Shown here: positions 38,600 through 49,896 of the stretch, piece by piece
Layout: each line of letters begins with the position of its first letter
Numbering within the stretch: position 1 is the first letter of the stretch
Assembly: GCA_030142905.1 (NCBI GenBank)
Contig: JASJOG010000153.1
Span: 190,001-254,000 of the forward strand
Length of the DNA stretch: 64,000 nt
Reading direction: 5' to 3'
Source of the DNA: Heliopora coerulea
Taxonomy: Eukaryota > Cnidaria > Anthozoa > Scleralcyonacea > Helioporidae
Position numbers and translations under genes: made by a program
Notes under the pieces: model-generated
Seen by the model: only the letters and a program-made list of their open reading frames with translations
What the model was told of the DNA's origin: nothing
The model's database searches: none

Positions 38600-39540
38600 T
38601 CCATGAGCATTTGCTTGATGTTGTGCCATGACTCAAGGAAGTCATGGCACCTGCCTCGTACTTTGCGTCGGCACCCTCAGCTTTTTTTGGGACAGACCTC
38701 GGAGGACGTGATAAATTAAATTGTACCATTTGATTTTCTTCACTGGGCCATCACCAAAGGCCAACGTAAAGGTGCCACCCATGCTCTCCTGGGGCGATGG
38801 TCGCATGTCTAAGGGTATGAAGGTCGGGTAAATGGTCTGCTCTCCTGTAAGCTGTGGTTGTTCCACTTTTGCAGCAAATATGTAATTGCTACTTATACGT
38901 TAAGTGAAACGTGGTACCCATTCTTGGGGAGGTGACCACGATTCATGGCATCACATTCAGTAACAATGTCTCCTTGGGCCAGAAACATGTTGTACAGCAT
39001 CTTTGTACCAAAGTGGAGAATATGGATGTACTCAACACTGCATTCTCTAAATACTGTTATGAGAAGGGTTGGTATGCCCTTGTTGGTGCCTCATATTAAA
39101 TAAATTTTCCCTGGCTCAGATGGGAAAACCAACTGGCCATAACTTCTGAGGTGGTAACATATCCATTGTTTGAGCAAATCTGGCCTGCTGTGATGGGGTA
39201 GGAAAAGGACAGACGGGTGGAAGGATATGGGAAGGATATTATTATCTAGGAAATTGGGGGAAGGGTACTGGCGTCGAGTTGATGAAGACAGCATAAGATT
39301 GGCGCCAAGCATATTGGCCATGGTTGTACCAAAATGCTAATGATTGACATTGTAATTTACAGCATACAAGTCGATATCTATATCTGCAACCGTTATATTT
39401 TGGGGCATGATATTGCAGATCTCTCTTGCAAAGAGTCGTTCCATGTCTAAAATAAAAATAATTGTATAAATTTAAGAACTGAAGAAAAAAAAAGGAGAAA
39501 AATTGCAAAAATGTACTATGTGAAAACATGGCCGCCATCT
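38600..39540 (-). pseudogene. Further minus-strand coding-like text upstream, unrecognised
   Basis: Open stretches at 39538-39242, 39321-39091 and 38866-38642 carry text such as GTTLCKRDLQYHAPKYNG, MLYNMFLAQGD and PTFIPLDMRPSPQESMGGTFTLAFGDG in shifting frames. They lie upstream of the conserved frame at 38210-38564 and could be earlier parts of the same protein or element. I recognise no domain. Confidence 0.35.
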
Positions 39541-39893
39541 TGGATTTATGAATAATTCATAATCTGTATAAAAAAGACCTGAAAACAATGATTAAATGCA
39601 TCCAAAAGAAGCAGAAGCATCTTAAATTCAAGATTATTTAATATTTACCTTTTTGAACTTGTAAACAGCTGAAAATCACTAATTTCTTCAGAGCACTAAC
39701 AAGCACAACTTGCTGTTATATAGAAAACTTACCAATTGACCAAACCATCCTGTTTTCAGAGATGATATATAATTTCAGGGGGATTGGTATGACTTTTTTG
39801 AAATCTAACCAGATCTCCTTAACAAAAAGAGATATCTTAAATCTCATTGCATCTTAGTGAAAGATCATCATGAGATATACATTTTCATAATTG

Positions 39894-40785
39894 TCGTGAT
39901 TGACCGATAATCGGAATTGGAATCAGAATCAGACCGATTATTGTGTTATCGCTAGACAATCAGAATCGGTTAAAGTTCCTGTATTTCCCGATTATAACCG
40001 ATTAATATGGAAATAAAACAACTCTTCAGAAGTTGCCAAATTGGCATTGTTTTCATCAGTTTCTTCTACGGTCAGCAGCAAGATGCGTGAGTGTATTTGT
40101 CTATCACCAGTCTGTCACTTACACAATCTTATAATACAGTGTGAAATAGATAAAATTACAAAAAAAAAATGGATGTTGATGGTCAGTTCAGTATGAGCAA
40201 CTTTCAGATTTCTAGATGAATGGCTTTCTTTTAAATATGTACAAGTTGGTATTTAAGACACTGTTGTGTGAGTAGGAAATATTTCCTTCACTGCTCAACA
40301 CAACCGGAAATAAAGATTTGTTGTTTGCTTTATCCAAGTCTTTTTAAAATGTCTGCAAGTTGCATGCCGGCTAGCACTGGAACACTGAGTGCTCTAGCTG
40401 TGCTGTTGTTATTGATTGCTAGTGTCGTGCCAGATGACAAGACGTCAGTGAGTCTGGCCAGAAAATTACTTTTTAAAAAAAAAAAAACAAAAACCTGTTA
40501 GAAGTATTTTGCTATTTCTCCTACTAACAAGTTGAAGCATGTGCAAGTCTCTTATGCAAAGCTACTAACTTAGCAGTGTGTTAAAAATTATTTTACCATG
40601 TGAAGGAATTGTGTTTTCTTACTAGTTTTTGGCCAAGGAAGCCATTTAAAGTTGTTTACGCCAGGTTTGCGAGCAGAATGAATGACGTCATTGGACTCGT
40701 TTTGATAATCGGAATCGGACCGATTATGACTTGGAACAAACGGTAATTGGTAATTTCCGATTGTGGCATGATCGGTCAATCACTA
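39894..40785. mobile_element. Non-autonomous hAT element (892 bp)
   Basis: TIRs TCGTGATTGACCGATAATCG at the left and CGGTCAATCACTA at the right, flanked by the 8-bp duplication CATAATTG (39886-39893 and 40786-40793). The sequence matches both ends of the larger hAT at 48098-52615 (for example GATTATAACCGATTAATATGG) but lacks the transposase, so it is an internal-deletion derivative. Confidence 0.92.
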
Positions 40786-40899
40786 CATAATTGATCTTTC
40801 ATAAACTGTATTCACTATTTCATAACTGATCTTTTTAACAAGAAGTCAGTTGTGAATAGGGATACAGATAAGCAACAAGGTCAGGCTCAACCAAAATGT

Positions 40900-41740
40900 G
40901 AAATGAGCTTCAGCTGACTAAAAAGATACTTGTTCTGTTCCATAACTTAAAGGATCATGATGGACATCTTATTACAAAAGAATTAGGTATGTTTAAGAAG
41001 AAGATAAGCATCATCCCAAATAATATGGAGAGGTATGTCATTCATAGTTGGGAATGATATTGTGTTTATTGGTATTCTTCAAAGGTTATCATCAAACTTG
41101 CCTTAGGATGGTTATAAATGTACATCTAAACTGCACTCTGGATGTAAGATCAAACTAACGAAAAGAAAATAGGTTTACCTATATGATTATATGGACTCCT
41201 TTGACAATTCTAATGATGAAAACTTCCTGAGAAGTTGTATTATTAGTGATTCTGATTATGACCACAAGATGGAAAGTACAGTTAATTATCATGACCTTGA
41301 TCTAAAGAATGATGTTTTACTTCTTGCAGATGTCTTTGAGAACTTCCAAAAGACTTGATTAGAGTATTATGGATTGGATCCCTGTCTTTACTTGAGTAGT
41401 CAAGGTCCAGCATGGGATGAAATGTTAAAAATGACTAATGTAAAATTGGATCTTTTATCTGATATTGATATGTACCAGCTTATTGAAAGAGGAATGAAAG
41501 GTGTTATTAGTTATATCTATGAGCAACATATTTCAGCTAATAATAAGTACATGAAAAACTATGATCCAAAAAAGGAAAGCAGTTACATCATGTATCTGGG
41601 TGCAAATGGGTGATGTGTATGGATGGGCAATGTCTCAACCGTTACCAAAAAGTGATTTTAAATAGGTATATGTGTAAGAATTAGACCTCAATATAGAATA
41701 TCTAGAATAGCTTCATGGTGAACATAATGATTACCAACTA
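40900..41740 (+). pseudogene. Second Polinton DNA polymerase B, N-terminal/central relic
   Basis: Plus-strand text in broken frames: KDHDGHLITKELGMFKKK (about 40960), NVLLLADVFENFQKT (41310), LDPCLYLSSQGPAWDEMLKM (41374 on), a GVISYIYEQHISANNKYMKN block, and polymerase motif A degraded to YLGANG where the catalytic Asp would be, then YGWAMSQPLP. It matches the order in the polymerase at 29590-33395 but differs a lot, so it is a different and older Polinton. It stops at 41740 where the dispersed repeat begins; the rest is at 52740. Confidence 0.88.
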
Positions 41741-41744
41741 AAAT

Positions 41745-42847
41745 TATGTGCATGCAACAAACCCTCACCCACTCTTCCAGTATATCTCTCAAGAATCTGA
41801 GTAAGATTGATAATTTTTCAAAATTGTCAAAAAGACAAATCGTCCTTACCATAACTGAAATATTGAATGCAGTAAAGAAAACACAACATTTGGTCACAAA
41901 TATTTAAACTGCTTGTCGTCATATTTACATTTAAAATTTCTATTATGCTTTATTAAAACAAAACGTTTGGTGATAATAACTTTTAATGGTTTAATAAATG
42001 ATAAGAGATCCATTCTGCCAAATCTACTGCTAAACAACAGATGTTCACATCAAGACCATCTATTGGTTGTGATCTTGAGATAGTTTGAGTTGTTTTCCAA
42101 TTAAACTTTTCACTCACTTTCTTTTAAAGAAAGATTTTTTATTAGATGGGTAGGCTTTCTGTCTTAAAATTGGACCATTCTCAAAGGTTACTGGTCAGAT
42201 ACCAGCACTGAAGAACTGGTAAATTCTACATTATCTCAAAGTTGGTTGCTAATGTCTGTTAGAAGTGCTATCATGAAGATTTACGCTAAGTATTCACCCA
42301 AAGGTACGACACTTTGTTGACAAAGATGAAGTGAATTACAACACCAACGAAATAAACAAAGAAATCATTAACAAGTTCTGAATCCTCATTGTAAACCGAA
42401 AATCGGAAAATTCATTAATATACAACAAAATATAACAAGCAAACCTTGTGCAAGTTTTGGTCGAAAGAAGGAGTAAAGAGAAGTAAAAGATGTACTTTTT
42501 TCCTGAGTAACACTTTCATAAAACAAAAAAATGGCCTAGCATACAAACCTGCAAGTTTTACACATTTTCAACTAAGCATTCAGTGGCACCTCAAACCAAA
42601 TGGTGAATTTGCAAAAAGAATACTCCTTTAAGCTCTTGAACTATCTTGATAAGTTTTAAAATCCTGATGAAAGCATTACTGATTGAATACATTAAAGGTG
42701 GTCATCCACTAGCCACCTGAGAAGTGAGAAAGACTGAAGCAAACAACTGTTTTGGCAAAGGATAGTTTGGAGACCGAAAACAAGTAGCTTTTCAGCATGT
42801 TACCTGGTGGCTGTTTGCCTTGCATTCTTGTTTATAAGCCAGGAATA
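41745..42847 (+). repeat. Dispersed repeat family, copy C (left part)
   Basis: Same-strand similarity to 56957-57830 and inverse similarity to 2196-3335 and 7050-7290. It includes an open stretch at 42446-42631 with FTHFQLSIQWHL matching YFPLSIQWHL near 2760. It is cut at 42848-42851 (GATC) by a Gypsy element and resumes at 47206. Confidence 0.65.
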
Positions 42848-42851
42848 GATC

Positions 42852-43035
42852 TTTGATGTAGGCACAACTACACAATGGACTTAGTTGCACTAAATCTTTA
42901 TTCTCAGTATTCAACTCAACATAAGCCACAGTTACTTTATTTATCGACCATCTGATATATTCGCAAGCAGCTTTTTGACCGCCAAAATCCAAAAATCAAT
43001 AAGATTGCACAGGTAGCCTGAGAATGTTGGCTACA
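42852..43035 (-). repeat. 3' LTR of Gypsy element
   Basis: Matches 47018-47201. On the minus strand it begins TGTAGCCAACATTCTCAGGC and ends near TACATCAAA. It carries a candidate AATAAAG poly(A) signal in the R/U5 region on the minus strand (AGAATAAAGATT near 42895). Confidence 0.9.
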
Positions 43036-43062
43036 ATACCCTCCTCCTAGTGTAAGGCAAGG

Positions 43063-44253
43063 TCATGTTGCATAACGGTTTGGTGTGCGTACTGTTCTAC
43101 CGGACCTTGTCTTGTACCCTTGGGACCTGATGGAGGTCTCCGGCACTGTGGTTTTATGTTCAATTGGTGTGCCGGTACTTTCCTTGTTGCCATATGCGGT
43201 GTTGACGAAGGCTGGTTTCAACCAATCTAAAGATACTGTATCACAACGTCCATCTAAATCAAGTTCGAAATATTTGTCTGCTCTGGTCAGGACGTGGTAA
43301 GGACCTTTATATGGCATATCTAAAGGCTTCTGCACCTGGTCTTGCCAAATAAAAACATGTGTGCACGAATCTACTGCCTTGCTGATGTAGACTGGTCGAG
43401 CTTGCAACTTAGTTGGGGTGGCTTTGAGGCTTTGCATGGTTTGTTTGAGCTTGGTCACCGGATCTGATGTGAGCCCGGTTGGCTCACGAGAGTGGGGATC
43501 GAAAAATTGTCTGGGCAGGCATAATGTTGTGCCGTAGACCAGCTCTGCAGTGCAAGCTTGTAGATCTTCCTTGTACATGCTTCTCAAACTGAGGAGTACC
43601 ATAGGCAACGAGTCAGTCCACCTGTTGGGATCCAGTTTGGCTTTGAGAGATGCTTTCAATTGGCGATGAAATCGTTCAATTATCCCATTTGCAATGGGGT
43701 GATATGCTGTAGTACTGATGTGCCTCGTTCCCAGCAATCTGATAAGCTCCTGCCACAGGTGCGACTGAAATTGAGATCCTCTATCAGTGGTGATTGTAGA
43801 CGGTACACCAAAATGAGCGATCCATCCTGACAAGAAGGCTTTAGCGATAGTTGGTGTTGAGGCATTGCTAATCAGAATTGCTTCGGGCCAACGTGTGAAA
43901 CAATCAATGCAAGTTAGCATGTAGTTGAAGCCATCGGACAGCGGTAGTGGTCCAACAAGGTCAATGTGTATATGACTGAATTGACTTTGAGGAAGGTTGA
44001 ATGCCCCAAGTGGTGTAGATGTGTGACGGTGTACCTTCGCTTTTTGGCACGATAGACATTCTTTTGCCCATCTTTGAACATCGCTGTTTATATTTGGCCA
44101 AATGAAGCGGGACACTATGAGCTTTTGTGTCGCATTGATTCCTGGATGAGATAAATCATGCAGGGAGTGATAGACTGCTTTTCTAAATTCCTTGGGTACC
44201 CAAGGTCTGGGGTTGTTTGTGGAAATGTCACACGATAATGGTTTTGCTGTCAT
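43063..44253 (-). CDS. Gypsy integrase
   Basis: 396 residues, open. The zinc-binding domain is at residues about 25-75 (HSLHDLSHPGINATQKL with HH; CLSCQKAKVHRH with CC). The core's first Asp is in IHIDLVGPLPLSDGF, the second in TTDRGSQFQSHLW and the Glu in NGIIERFHRQLKASL. After it come LSLRSMYKEDLQACTAELVYG and a C-terminal DLDGRCDTVSLDWLKPAF segment. It would insert the cDNA into host DNA. The frame is complete although upstream parts of pol are broken. The start is not defined because it is normally part of a polyprotein. Confidence 0.9.
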   Translation of the reverse strand: MTAKPLSCDISTNNPRPWVPKEFRKAVYHSLHDLSHPGINATQKLIVSRFIWPNINSDVQRWAKECLSCQKAKVHRHTSTPLGAFNLPQSQFSHIHIDLVGPLPLSDGFNYMLTCIDCFTRWPEAILISNASTPTIAKAFLSGWIAHFGVPSTITTDRGSQFQSHLWQELIRLLGTRHISTTAYHPIANGIIERFHRQLKASLKAKLDPNRWTDSLPMVLLSLRSMYKEDLQACTAELVYGTTLCLPRQFFDPHSREPTGLTSDPVTKLKQTMQSLKATPTKLQARPVYISKAVDSCTHVFIWQDQVQKPLDMPYKGPYHVLTRADKYFELDLDGRCDTVSLDWLKPAFVNTAYGNKESTGTPIEHKTTVPETSIRSQGYKTRSGRTVRTPNRYAT

Positions 44254-44426
44254 TGGAAGGTTGACTGAATGGAATTCTTGGAATGTGCTATTTCTTGAAT
44301 TTCTGGATCTGTCACTTGTGCTTCTGCCAGTCTGTCATATTCCTTGACAAGGTTTGGCATGCTGGTGGCATTAACTTGTCGTCAGGAGAGAGCATCTGCT
44401 GCCATGTTTGCTTTTCCTTGGACGTG

Positions 44427-44835
44427 TCAGATATCTGTCATGAACTCCAAGATGTATCCCAACTGGCGGGTTTCTCTGGGCATATACTTGTCAGAGTTAT
44501 TGCCGAAGACATACATTAATGGTTTATGATCAGTGAGAACACAAAAGTGGCACCCCTCAACTAAATGACGGAAGTGTTTGATTGCCAAATAGATAGCCAG
44601 CAATTCTTGGCCAAATGTGCTATACTGGGTTTCTGCTGGTTTGAGCTTCCTGGAAAAGAAACCATGTGGTCGCCAGTGCCCGTCGATCTTTTGTTGGAGG
44701 ACTGCTCCAACTGCGATGTCGGATGCATCCACTATTAGGCTGGTTGTTGCTGTTGGGTGCCAATATGTGAGCTGGGTGGCATGGGCCAACACTTGTTTCA
44801 GCTTGGTGAAATCTTTGACGAACTGCTCCGTTCAT
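44427..44835 (-). pseudogene. Gypsy RNase H region
   Basis: Frame 44792-44427 has SLIVDASDIAVGAVLQQ (first catalytic Asp), FFSRKLKPAETQYSTFGQELLAIYLAIKHFRHLVEG (Glu) and FCVLTDHKPLMY (Asp). It is linked to the RT on the right through a frameshift near 44832 and to the integrase on the left through degraded text (44420-44260) with a LEFMTDI end. In the element it would degrade RNA in the hybrid. Confidence 0.85.
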
Positions 44836-45819
44836 TGAGATCTTGATTTCTGTTGTGTTGCATGGGTCAGGGTGGAAATAAGTGGCTCTTGAAGTGTAGC
44901 ACAGTTGTCAATAAACCTGTGGTAAAAGTTGACAAAGCCCAAAAATTCTCTAAGCTTCTTGGTGGATTGGGGTAGTGGGAAATCGAGGACAACTTGCACC
45001 TTCTCTTCTAAAGGTTGTATACTGGTTTTGCTTATGCGATGGCCAAGGAAATCTAGCTCAAATTTGCCAAATTCACACTTATCTGGATCAATAAGTAATC
45101 CATAATTGCTCAGTCGGGTGAAAAGTTGTTGGAGATGCTGTTTGTGCTCTTCTGAGGACAAACTAGCAACCAGTAAGTCATCGATATAACTATACATAAA
45201 GTCTAGTCTGTGGATGACTTGATCCATGAACCTCTGGAATGTTTATGCTGGGTTGCAGAGACCAAATGGCATTCTTCTAAATTCGAAGTCCAAAAGGTGT
45301 AATAATCGCAGTTTTGTCAATGTCTTTCAGGTCAACTAGGATCTGGTGGTACGCACAAACTAAATCAATTTTTGAGAAGATTGTTGCACCATGGATGCTT
45401 GATGTGAAGTCTTGAATATGGGGTATCAGGTAGGGATCTGGTACGGTAATGTCATTCAACGCTCAATAATCTCCACACAGTCTCCAAGTTCCTGGAGTCT
45501 TCTTAGGAACCATGTGTAAAGGGGATGACCATCTGCTTGGGGAGGCCTGGATGATTCCAAGTTCCAGGAGGGTGTCAAATTCAGATTTTGCAATCTTTAG
45601 CTTGTCAGGGGCAAGTCGTCGGGGTCGAGAATGGACTGGGTGCCCTTTTGTGACAATTCGGTGGGTGATGTTGTGTTTGACACTCGTTTCCTGTGTGATT
45701 GGTTTCGTAATCGCAGGGAATTCTGAGAGTATGTCTGAGTACTCGGACTTGCAATGTTCAATGACAATGGCGCTAATGGATTTGATTCGTGTTAGGGTAC
45801 CATTGACGCTTGAAAACAT
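44832..45819 (-). pseudogene. Gypsy reverse transcriptase
   Basis: Segments 45819-45463 (HNITHRIVTKGHPVHSRPRRL, SPLHMVPKKTPGTWRLCGDY), 45459-45277 ([26 protein letters not shown] with the motif A Asp) and 45227-44832 (FMYSYIDDLLVASLS with the catalytic Asp pair, LDFLGHRIS, LREFLGFVNFYHRFI). Two stops or frame changes (about 45460 and 45250) interrupt an otherwise well-preserved palm and thumb. The order and spacing are those of Ty3/Gypsy RTs. Confidence 0.9.
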
Positions 45820-45864
45820 AGTGGCATCCAGTAATTTACTACATTGTAGGTCAACTAGCAGGCC

Positions 45865-46203
45865 TTAATGGCATAAAAAATCTGCTCCGAGGATGGGAAA
45901 TTTTACATAAGCAACAATGAAATTCCATGCTAAGTGACGACCTAAACCAAGGTTCAAATTCATTGGATGTTCGCCATAGGTTTTGATTTTGCTGTGATTT
46001 GCAGCCTCCAGGGTTATGTTGGTGGGTTGTAAGGAACCATGCATGTTAGGTGGGATAACGCTTACCTCGGCCCCGGTGTCCACTAAAAATCGTTTGCATG
46101 AATTACTGTCTGTTACAAAGAAGAGGAAGCTGTTAACATTGGTCAGCAGGTTCGCCGCCATTACTTGCTGACCTGCCCGTTTTCTGTGCAGAGAGGTTGG
46201 CAT
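45865..46203 (-). pseudogene. Gypsy aspartic protease
   Basis: About 110 codons with RFLVDTGAEVSVIPP carrying the catalytic DTG triplet, then LEAANHSKIKTYGEHPM and IVAYVKFPILGADFLCH with the conserved ILGADFL near the C-terminus. Such proteases cleave the Gag-Pol polyprotein. The frame overlaps the end of Gag by about 40 bases, consistent with frameshift expression, and ends at 45865 before the RT region. Confidence 0.88.
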
Positions 46204-46964
46204 TTGCAGGCTTTAGAGCTGAAACGTCGGTGATACCAACAGAGTATAGAACTACTAGGAGTTTCATTTTCTGTTTGGATTTTCTTTGTTGGGTTCTGTT
46301 GTCTAGTGAAAGCAGCCAATGTCTGATTGATCTCTAGTAGCTCAGCACGTAAGGTGGCAAGTTTGCTGTCTTCTTGTCGTTGTGGGATTGCGCTGTTATG
46401 AGCAGGGACATCCATGACTTTGTTGGCCATTTGGGCAAGCTCAGTTAGTGTAGTGGTAGCAGTCGTTGTTGCTGTAATGAGTTGTCGAACATGTGTAGAT
46501 AACCACTGTAAAAAGAGCTCACGAATCACAGGATGATCAGTTGATGTGTCATCAAGCAACTGCTCGAATTTGCAAAGGAGTTGAGAAGGTTTACGATCGC
46601 CTAACTCTTCAACTGACAACAACTGTTGTAATCTCTTGGCACGGCTTGCAGTCATTCTGGTTATGAGCTTATCTTTTAGTTCATCATAAGCATTGTGTAC
46701 CGGTTTGTGAATAATGAGATCGTGGATATCAACAGCAACTTCCGGGGGAAGAGAAGCAACAATGTGATGAAACTTGGTGTCTTGATTTGTGATTTTATGC
46801 TTGACAAACTGTGACTCTATTTGAGCAAACAAAACTTGCGGGTCAGCAGGCCAAAATGTAGGAAGTTTTAAAGCAACAGTAGCAATTTCTGTGACTGTGG
46901 GAGTAGGAACGTTTGCCTGTGCAGTTTGTGTTGTACCAGAGCTTTCACCTTCGGTGTTGGACAT
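46161..46964 (-). CDS. Gypsy Gag
   Basis: 267 residues, open, starting with an ATG at 46964 just inside the 5' LTR side. After a Thr/Ser-rich N-terminus comes LKLPTFWPADPQVLFAQIESQF, HHIVASLPPEVAVDIHDLI and YDELKDKLITRMTASRAKRLQQLLSVEELGDRKPSQLL, the capsid-like helical region typical of a widespread animal Gypsy group. The C-terminus has one zinc-knuckle-like CWYHRRFSSKACKC. It would assemble virus-like particles and bind element RNA. The last 40 bases overlap the protease frame. Confidence 0.85.
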   Translation of the reverse strand: MSNTEGESSGTTQTAQANVPTPTVTEIATVALKLPTFWPADPQVLFAQIESQFVKHKITNQDTKFHHIVASLPPEVAVDIHDLIIHKPVHNAYDELKDKLITRMTASRAKRLQQLLSVEELGDRKPSQLLCKFEQLLDDTSTDHPVIRELFLQWLSTHVRQLITATTTATTTLTELAQMANKVMDVPAHNSAIPQRQEDSKLATLRAELLEINQTLAAFTRQQNPTKKIQTENETPSSSILCWYHRRFSSKACKCQPLCTENGQVSK

Positions 46965-47017
46965 CTTGCATTAAACCATTAAAGAAAGTTCGCTTACCGT
47001 TTCATCAGGGTCAGCAA

Positions 47018-47201
47018 TTTGATGTATGCACAACTAGACAATGGACTTAGTTGCACTAAATCTTTATTCTCAGTATTCAACTCAACATAAGCCATGGTTA
47101 CTTTATTTATTGACCATCCAATATATTCGCAAGCAGCTTTTTGACCGCCAAAATCCAAAAATCAACAAGATCACACAGGTAGCCTGAGAATGTTGGCTAC
47201 A
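47018..47201 (-). repeat. 5' LTR of Gypsy element
   Basis: Matches 42852-43035 with a handful of substitutions, so the insertion is fairly recent. It is followed by GATC, the target duplication, and then by the continuing dispersed repeat. Confidence 0.9.
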
Positions 47202-47205
47202 GATC

Positions 47206-47545
47206 CCAACATCTTCACCATGGTGACATTTTATTAGGAAAACAATCCTGAAAAAGGCAATGAAATCCTTGTGTGCAAAGTGGAGGAAGGATCCAAAGAC
47301 TGTCAATGCAGGACACTTAATGTTTTATCCCACTTCTCAAACAATTGGCCATGAATGCAATCCAGATAAGTACCACAAAATATTTGAAAGTCATCATCCT
47401 TCAGAGATGAATGAACCATAATCTGCATTTACTTTGCCATTAAACACCAGCAAAACCCAGGTGATAATATTTGAACCAAGAAGTCTCCCTTACGGAAGAA
47501 TGAAGTCAGGAAGCCACTACTGAAAGCTGCTCAAAAGTCTTGATT
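47206..47545 (+). repeat. Dispersed repeat family, copy C (right part)
   Basis: Continues 41745-42847 across the Gypsy insertion. Inverse similarity to 2210-2470, including CCACTTCTCAAACAATTG and CACCAGCAAAA blocks. Confidence 0.65.
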
Positions 47546-48089
47546 CATACAAATTAGCATTTATTCAACTTTAACAAAAAACATCATTTACACTCAGTCA
47601 CTTAGCAAATGTCCTGACAGCAAGTGAGTTCCTTTACATCTTTTGTTCATAGAAATCAGAAAGAACCAAGACAATGCATTGCTGCAAAAAGTGAACAGTT
47701 GGTAAATGCATATTCCAAGGAGCTAACTTTGATAACTGCTCTTTCAAGTCATAAATTGTCCAGTTACTGAGGTGGTGCTCAAAAGCAAAACCAGCTGTAG
47801 GCACCAAGAAAGCCATTTCCTTTGCCTGCCTTAAATCATTTACTGCCTTTGTTGTTCAAATTAAGTAGACAACTTGCTAGAGGTCCATACAAGGGAAAAA
47901 AAGAACGAGAGCAAACCAATTTGCTTCAATATGGAACTAAGTAACCTAAGTAAGGTTTGGTCAACAACTTACCAGTCCCCAAGCTTGCACATGGCATTCT
48001 CGAGTGACTGGAATCCCTAAACATATATCTATATATATGTACAAACACAGAAACTGTGAAAATGTTTCTCCCTAGTCACCGCACACATC
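47546..48089. other. No gene seen
   Basis: No coding or repeat signal that I can support between the dispersed repeat and the hAT element's left target duplication. Confidence 0.4.
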
Positions 48090-49198
48090 GAAATTAGTAG
48101 TGATTGACCAATCATCGGAATCGGACTGATTATTGCGTTATCTGTAGACAATTGGAATCGGTTAAAGTTCCTGTACTTCCCGATTATAACCGATTAATAT
48201 GGAAATAAAAAAATTCTTTAGAAGTTGCCAAATTGGCATTGTTTTCGTCAGTTTCCTCTATGGTCAGCTGCGAGATGTGCGTGTGTATTTGTCTATCACC
48301 ACTCGGTCACTTACACAATCTTATAATGCAATGTGAAATAGATAAAACTACAAATATTATTGGATGTTGATCGTCAGTTCGGTTTGAGCAACCTTCAGAT
48401 TTCTAGATGAATGGCTTTCTTTCAAATGAATACAAATTGGTAATTAAGACATTGCTATTGTGTGAGTAGGAAATATTTCCTTCACTGCTCAATACAACTG
48501 GAAATAAAGATTTATTCTTTGCTTGATGCAAGTCTTTTCAAAACATCTGCAAGTTGCTCATACCAACTTGTCAATCAACATTGCAATTTGCACACAAGAA
48601 AACATCCCATGTGCTTGTAAATTAACGTGTATTTGTTTCATGGGTTTGGTGTCATTCCTTTTTTAATGTCAACGTTTAAATAACAAATACAGTCTTTAAC
48701 AGGCATTTAGGACTTGGAGTTTTGGATTATAGTTTCTAGACAATAGGCTCATGGCAAGTTAGCAACATGCCATCACCATAGAAGTCGATTCAGAAGATGA
48801 TGAAGCTTTATGAGTGAGTTATTGAAATCGCTTTAATGTCAATACCAATGTACTTGCCAATTTCCATTGATCGGCTGTCATAATTGGGATGTCGTAAAGG
48901 CTTGTGTATTTCACCACTGTAAGTTTTTGTTATAAAAGGTGTAGCATGTAGAAGGAACTGTTCCAGGGAGTGGAAACATCATGAATGACGTGATGTTTTT
49001 TTTTCAGGTTGTGTTTGTCTCGTAAGCTCTGCAGGCAATGGTGAACAAGAGGGGAACGGTTAAAATGCCCAGCGATGCATCAGGAAATGACTAACATATC
49101 ATTAACTGATCTTTGGGTAAAAAATGGCATCACAAAGCAACTCTGATGGTCTATACCAGTTAGTGTCAATTCAGCAACAATGTTGGCCACATTGTCCC

Positions 49199-49896
49199 TC
49201 AAAATAGTATCTGCCTTATTTTCACTTCATTCTTTATGGTGTCTTCTGTATATTGAGCAACAAATGAAGAGGCATTCAGTACTGCTTGCTTTCTCACGAA
49301 ATCTTGCATGATCCAATGGCCTGTCAGACTCAGCAGGGAGTTGTTGTTGCAAGTTGAAGACCAGATATCCGTTCGAAAAGCGACATGATCAACATTCTTC
49401 AGTTCGTCCCTAATGTTGACCTTCACATGTCTGTACATATCTGGTATTAGGTTCTGGCTGATGTGCTTGTCCGAAGCTAAAGTGTACCTGGGCTCAACAA
49501 AGTGGCAAAATATATGAAAACCCACATTGTAAATTATTGCAAAGAGTTGCAAATCCAACGCTACCATTTCCACATGCTTTGAATGGACCATGACTATTTG
49601 TCGATCATTTTGTTGTCGCTGGGTCATTTTATTTATCCTCTTAGTAAGCTGCATTTGGTGCAGTTGGTGGAGTCTTTTCATGTTTTGCGATGTAGATGGG
49701 CTGGTTGCATGTTGTTCCTCTTCAGCTTTTCTCTTTTGAGCATCCTCGAATTCCCTTTATGAAGCTCCACGACAGGTTCTTGAGATTGTTTGTGGTGAAA
49801 CTTGCTGTTGTCTTTCCTCCTCGAGATATTAGCAAACTGCAAATATTGCACTTTGCCTGAGCTTTGTCTTGTGGATTTACGGTAAAATAATCCCAA
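49199..49896 (-). pseudogene. hAT transposase fragment
   Basis: Frame 49681-49199 has VALDLQLFAIIYNVGFHIFCHF, the segment before the catalytic core, PRYTLASDKHISQNLIPDMY, then AFRTDIWSSTCNNNSLLSLTGHWI with the first catalytic Asp in TDIWSS. Frame 49896-49678 upstream is basic and may be the remains of the BED-finger linker. The rest of the core and the C-terminal dimerisation region are missing or unrecognisable (48560-49199 has no match), so it is inactive. Confidence 0.8.

Larger units (their letters stand above)
36800..39540 (-). mobile_element. Unclassified repeat element, copy 1
   Basis: Two parts shared in the same order and orientation with 50150-52455. First, degenerate tandem units of about 321-327 bp, with a GGCGGACCTTTTTGG landmark at 37171 and 37492 and a CTACATAGTATA landmark after each. 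Second, a region from 37920 with minus-strand coding text. The extension from 38600 to 39540 has no counterpart in the other copy. I do not recognise the element class. Confidence 0.6.
42852..47201 (-). mobile_element. Ty3/Gypsy LTR retrotransposon with both LTRs
   Basis: LTRs of about 184 bp (42852-43035 and 47018-47201) are about 95 percent identical and flanked by GATC on both sides (42848-42851 and 47202-47205). The element reads leftward: Gag, protease, RT, RNase H, integrase. An AGGAGGAGGGT polypurine tract (minus strand) abuts the 3' LTR at 43036-43048. I could not recognise the tRNA primer site next to the right-hand LTR. Confidence 0.93.

Noticed and set aside
40268..40501. Plus-strand frame with a hydrophobic middle as a small secreted protein
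   Set aside because: It lies wholly within the non-autonomous hAT element and ends in its poly-A tract; the homologous region at 48.4-50.1 kb has no such frame.
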